Positions 62,062-64,000 of a stretch of 64,000 nucleotides of DNA are shown piece after piece. How positions within the stretch are numbered: position 1 is the stretch's first letter; every line of letters begins with the position of its first letter. This DNA is from an uncultured Parabacteroides sp. (lineage in GTDB: Bacteria; Bacteroidota; Bacteroidia; Bacteroidales; Tannerellaceae). Location: positions 1 to 64,000 of the forward strand of contig CAKVBA010000010.1 of NCBI GenBank assembly GCA_934725305.1, read 5' to 3'. The position numbers and the translations under genes are program-made. The notes below the pieces were generated by a model. It saw only the letters and a program-made list of their open reading frames with translations, was not told the DNA's origin and searched no databases.

Positions 62062-63951
62062 ATGATGAAAACGTATAAACCAGAGGCATGGTTGCCTACA
62101 ACAAAAAAAGAGGTAGAAGCACGCGGATGGGACTACATTGATGTAATCCTATTCTCAGGCGATGCTTATGTTGATCACCCCTCATTTGGTGCGGCCGTAA
62201 TCGGACGTGTATTGGAAGCTGAGGGATTGCGTGTGGCCATCGTTCCACAACCCGACTGGCGCGGAGACTTCCGTGACTTCAAGAAGTTAGGTGCACCACG
62301 TCTATTCTTTGGTGTGTCTGCCGGAGCCATGGACTCTATGATCAATCACTACACCGCCAACAAACGACTACGTAGTGATGATGCCTACACGCCTGACCGA
62401 CGTCCCGGCATGCGCCCCGATTATCCCAGCATTGTCTATACCAAGATATTGAAGGAACTTTATCCTGATGTGCCAGTTGTATTGGGCGGCATCGAGGCTT
62501 CGCTGCGCCGTGTGACTCATTACGACTATTGGCAAGACAAGCTGTTTCCCGGTATTCTGATTGATAGCCCGGCGGATTTGCTTATCTATGGCATGGGAGA
62601 AAAACCCATCAAAGAGCTGGTTCAACAGCTGAAGGCGGGTGTTTCCATCCAATCACTCAAAGAGATCAAGCAGACGGTCTATCTGAGCGACTCTGTCGAA
62701 CCTCAGGACGATGATATCGTGCTTTTCTCGCATGATGAGTGTCTGAAAGACAAACTGAAACAGGCTAAGAACTTCCGCCATATCGAAGAGGAATCTAACA
62801 AACAGCATGCTTCTCGCATCCTGCAGAAGGTGGGCAAGAAGACCATTGTGGTGAATCCGCCTTTCCCACCAATGACCGAAGCCGAGCTGGATGCCTCATA
62901 CGATCTGCCCTATACGCGTTTGCCACATCCCAAATATAAAGGTAAGGTGATTCCGGCCTTCGAGATGATCAAGTTTTCAGTAAATATTCACCGAGGTTGT
63001 TTTGGAGGGTGTGCATTCTGTACAATCTCTGCACATCAAGGTAAGTTTATCGTTTCTCGCAGTAAAGAATCTGTCCTGAAAGAGGTGAAGGCCGTGACTG
63101 AGATGCCCGACTTCAAAGGCTATTTGAGCGACTTAGGTGGACCTTCGGCCAATATGTACCGCATAAAGGGCAAAGACGAACGAATCTGTGCCAAGTGTAA
63201 GAAACCCTCTTGCATCTCGCCCATGGTCTGTCCCAACCTTAATGCAGACCTTACGCCTCTGCTGGAGCTATATAAAGAGGTCGATAAGATGCCCGAAATC
63301 AAACGCTCCTTCATCGGAAGCGGTATCCGATATGACCTGTTGCTACATCGTTACGAGGATGAGCGGCTCAACCAAGCAGCCCATAAATATACGGAAGAGC
63401 TGATTGCCCGTCATGTCTCCGGACGATTAAAGGTGGCACCTGAACATACCCAAGATGAGGTATTGAAGCAGATGCGCAAGCCTTCATTCAAGTTGTTCGA
63501 GCAGTTCAAACACATCTTCGACCGCGTGAACAAGCAACACGGACTCAACCAACAACTAATTCCCTACTTCATCTCGAGTCATCCCGGATGTAAAGAGAGC
63601 GACATGGCAGAGCTGGCTGTCATCACCAAAGGACTTCACTTTCAGCTGGAACAAGTACAAGATTTCACGCCAACGCCCATGACTTTGGCGACAGAGATGT
63701 ATTATACGGGTTATCATCCCTACACACTTGAGAAGGTCTATACCGCTCGCAGTAAAGAGCAGAAGTTGGCTCAACGCCAGTTCTTCTTCTGGTATAAACC
63801 CGAATTTCGTCAACAGATCAACCAGTCCTTACAGCACATTGGCCGCAAAGACTTGGCAAGTAAACTTTTCGGAAGTCATTGGAGAGAGAGTATAACTGAA
63901 CACAACAGTTATCCGTCCAAAGGCAAACCCAAAGGAAGAAGGGGCAGATAA
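62062..63951 (+). CDS. YgiQ family radical SAM protein
   Basis: A 629-aa radical SAM enzyme of unknown reaction. The N-terminal B12-binding-like region has WDYIDVILFSGDAYVDHPSFGAAVIGRVLE and FFGVSAGAMDSMINHYTA. The cluster motif is HRGCFGGCAFCTISAHQG (CxxxCxxC) near residue 318. An additional cysteine set CAKCKKPSCISPMVCPN follows. RLKVAPEHTQDEVLK and FISSHPGC are family-typical. The C-terminal tail is basic (KGKPKGRRGR). The start is ATG 62062 or 62065. The 49 bases after it hold nothing recognisable. Confidence 0.95.
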   Translation: MMKTYKPEAWLPTTKKEVEARGWDYIDVILFSGDAYVDHPSFGAAVIGRVLEAEGLRVAIVPQPDWRGDFRDFKKLGAPRLFFGVSAGAMDSMINHYTANKRLRSDDAYTPDRRPGMRPDYPSIVYTKILKELYPDVPVVLGGIEASLRRVTHYDYWQDKLFPGILIDSPADLLIYGMGEKPIKELVQQLKAGVSIQSLKEIKQTVYLSDSVEPQDDDIVLFSHDECLKDKLKQAKNFRHIEEESNKQHASRILQKVGKKTIVVNPPFPPMTEAELDASYDLPYTRLPHPKYKGKVIPAFEMIKFSVNIHRGCFGGCAFCTISAHQGKFIVSRSKESVLKEVKAVTEMPDFKGYLSDLGGPSANMYRIKGKDERICAKCKKPSCISPMVCPNLNADLTPLLELYKEVDKMPEIKRSFIGSGIRYDLLLHRYEDERLNQAAHKYTEELIARHVSGRLKVAPEHTQDEVLKQMRKPSFKLFEQFKHIFDRVNKQHGLNQQLIPYFISSHPGCKESDMAELAVITKGLHFQLEQVQDFTPTPMTLATEMYYTGYHPYTLEKVYTARSKEQKLAQRQFFFWYKPEFRQQINQSLQHIGRKDLASKLFGSHWRESITEHNSYPSKGKPKGRRGR

Positions 63952-64000
63952 TAAATTCACACCCGCTGACGGTATCAGTGTTGTCAAATGGATTGCCAAT

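Overview
The window is chromosomal DNA from a gut-type member of the Bacteroidales. Parabacteroides is my best guess, inferred from overall gene content rather than from a marker gene. Support comes from a SusC/SusD pair, a complete Na+-translocating NADH:quinone reductase operon, a type IX secretion plug protein, two GH20 hexosaminidases, many lipoproteins, and repeated Bacteroidetes-type promoters (TAnnTTTG at -7, TTTG about 19-21 bp upstream). I see no rRNA, tRNA, CRISPR array or intact insertion sequence.

Layout. 0.1-8 kb: a degenerate 22-bp repeat array, then a SusC/SusD transporter followed by a secreted S9 peptidase resembling glutamyl endopeptidase, probably a peptide-uptake locus like RagAB. 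8-14.4 kb: aldose epimerase-like gene, a DUF362 protein with a NapH-NapG-like iron-sulfur fusion, tgt, an LptF/G permease and a GtrA protein. 14.6-18 kb: fhs and an M24 aminopeptidase. 18-20.6 kb: a repeat-rich island with a phage-type DUF4373 gene and a frameshifted nuclease remnant. 20.6-32.6 kb: GH20, a thioredoxin-fold protein without active-site cysteines, serB operon, MgtC, pyrD-pyrK, an HTH regulator, holA-amn, an orphan HsdR-N domain and a small secreted protein. 32.8-38.7 kb: nqrABCDEF. 39-47.6 kb: T9SS plug protein, CDF transporter, PIN-PhoH ATPase, a second GH20, a hydrolase and a BamE-like lipoprotein. 47.6-54.7 kb: a second repeat-rich accessory zone with an NCS2 purine-type permease behind a structured leader, a TSCPD protein, two lipoproteins and a membrane-anchored AraC-type regulator. 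54.8-64 kb: DdpX-like dipeptidase, folC, an MFS transporter, ispE, a DPP-IV-like peptidase and a YgiQ radical SAM protein.

The core genes serve folate/one-carbon metabolism (fhs, folC), pyrimidine synthesis, respiration, and glycan/peptide scavenging (two GH20, two S9, M24, DdpX). The less ordinary content lies between genes. At least four dispersed repeat families recur: (A) about 120-bp elements with imperfect terminal inverted repeats; (B) 70-85-bp palindromes with the same arms and variable centres; (C) three arrays with an exact 22-bp period and very degenerate sequence; (T) near-identical hairpins used as terminators. In addition, two unrelated minus-strand genes (23.5 kb and 53.2 kb) share a folded leader motif in which an 8-bp closing stem has different sequence but kept pairing, a candidate undescribed cis-regulatory RNA.
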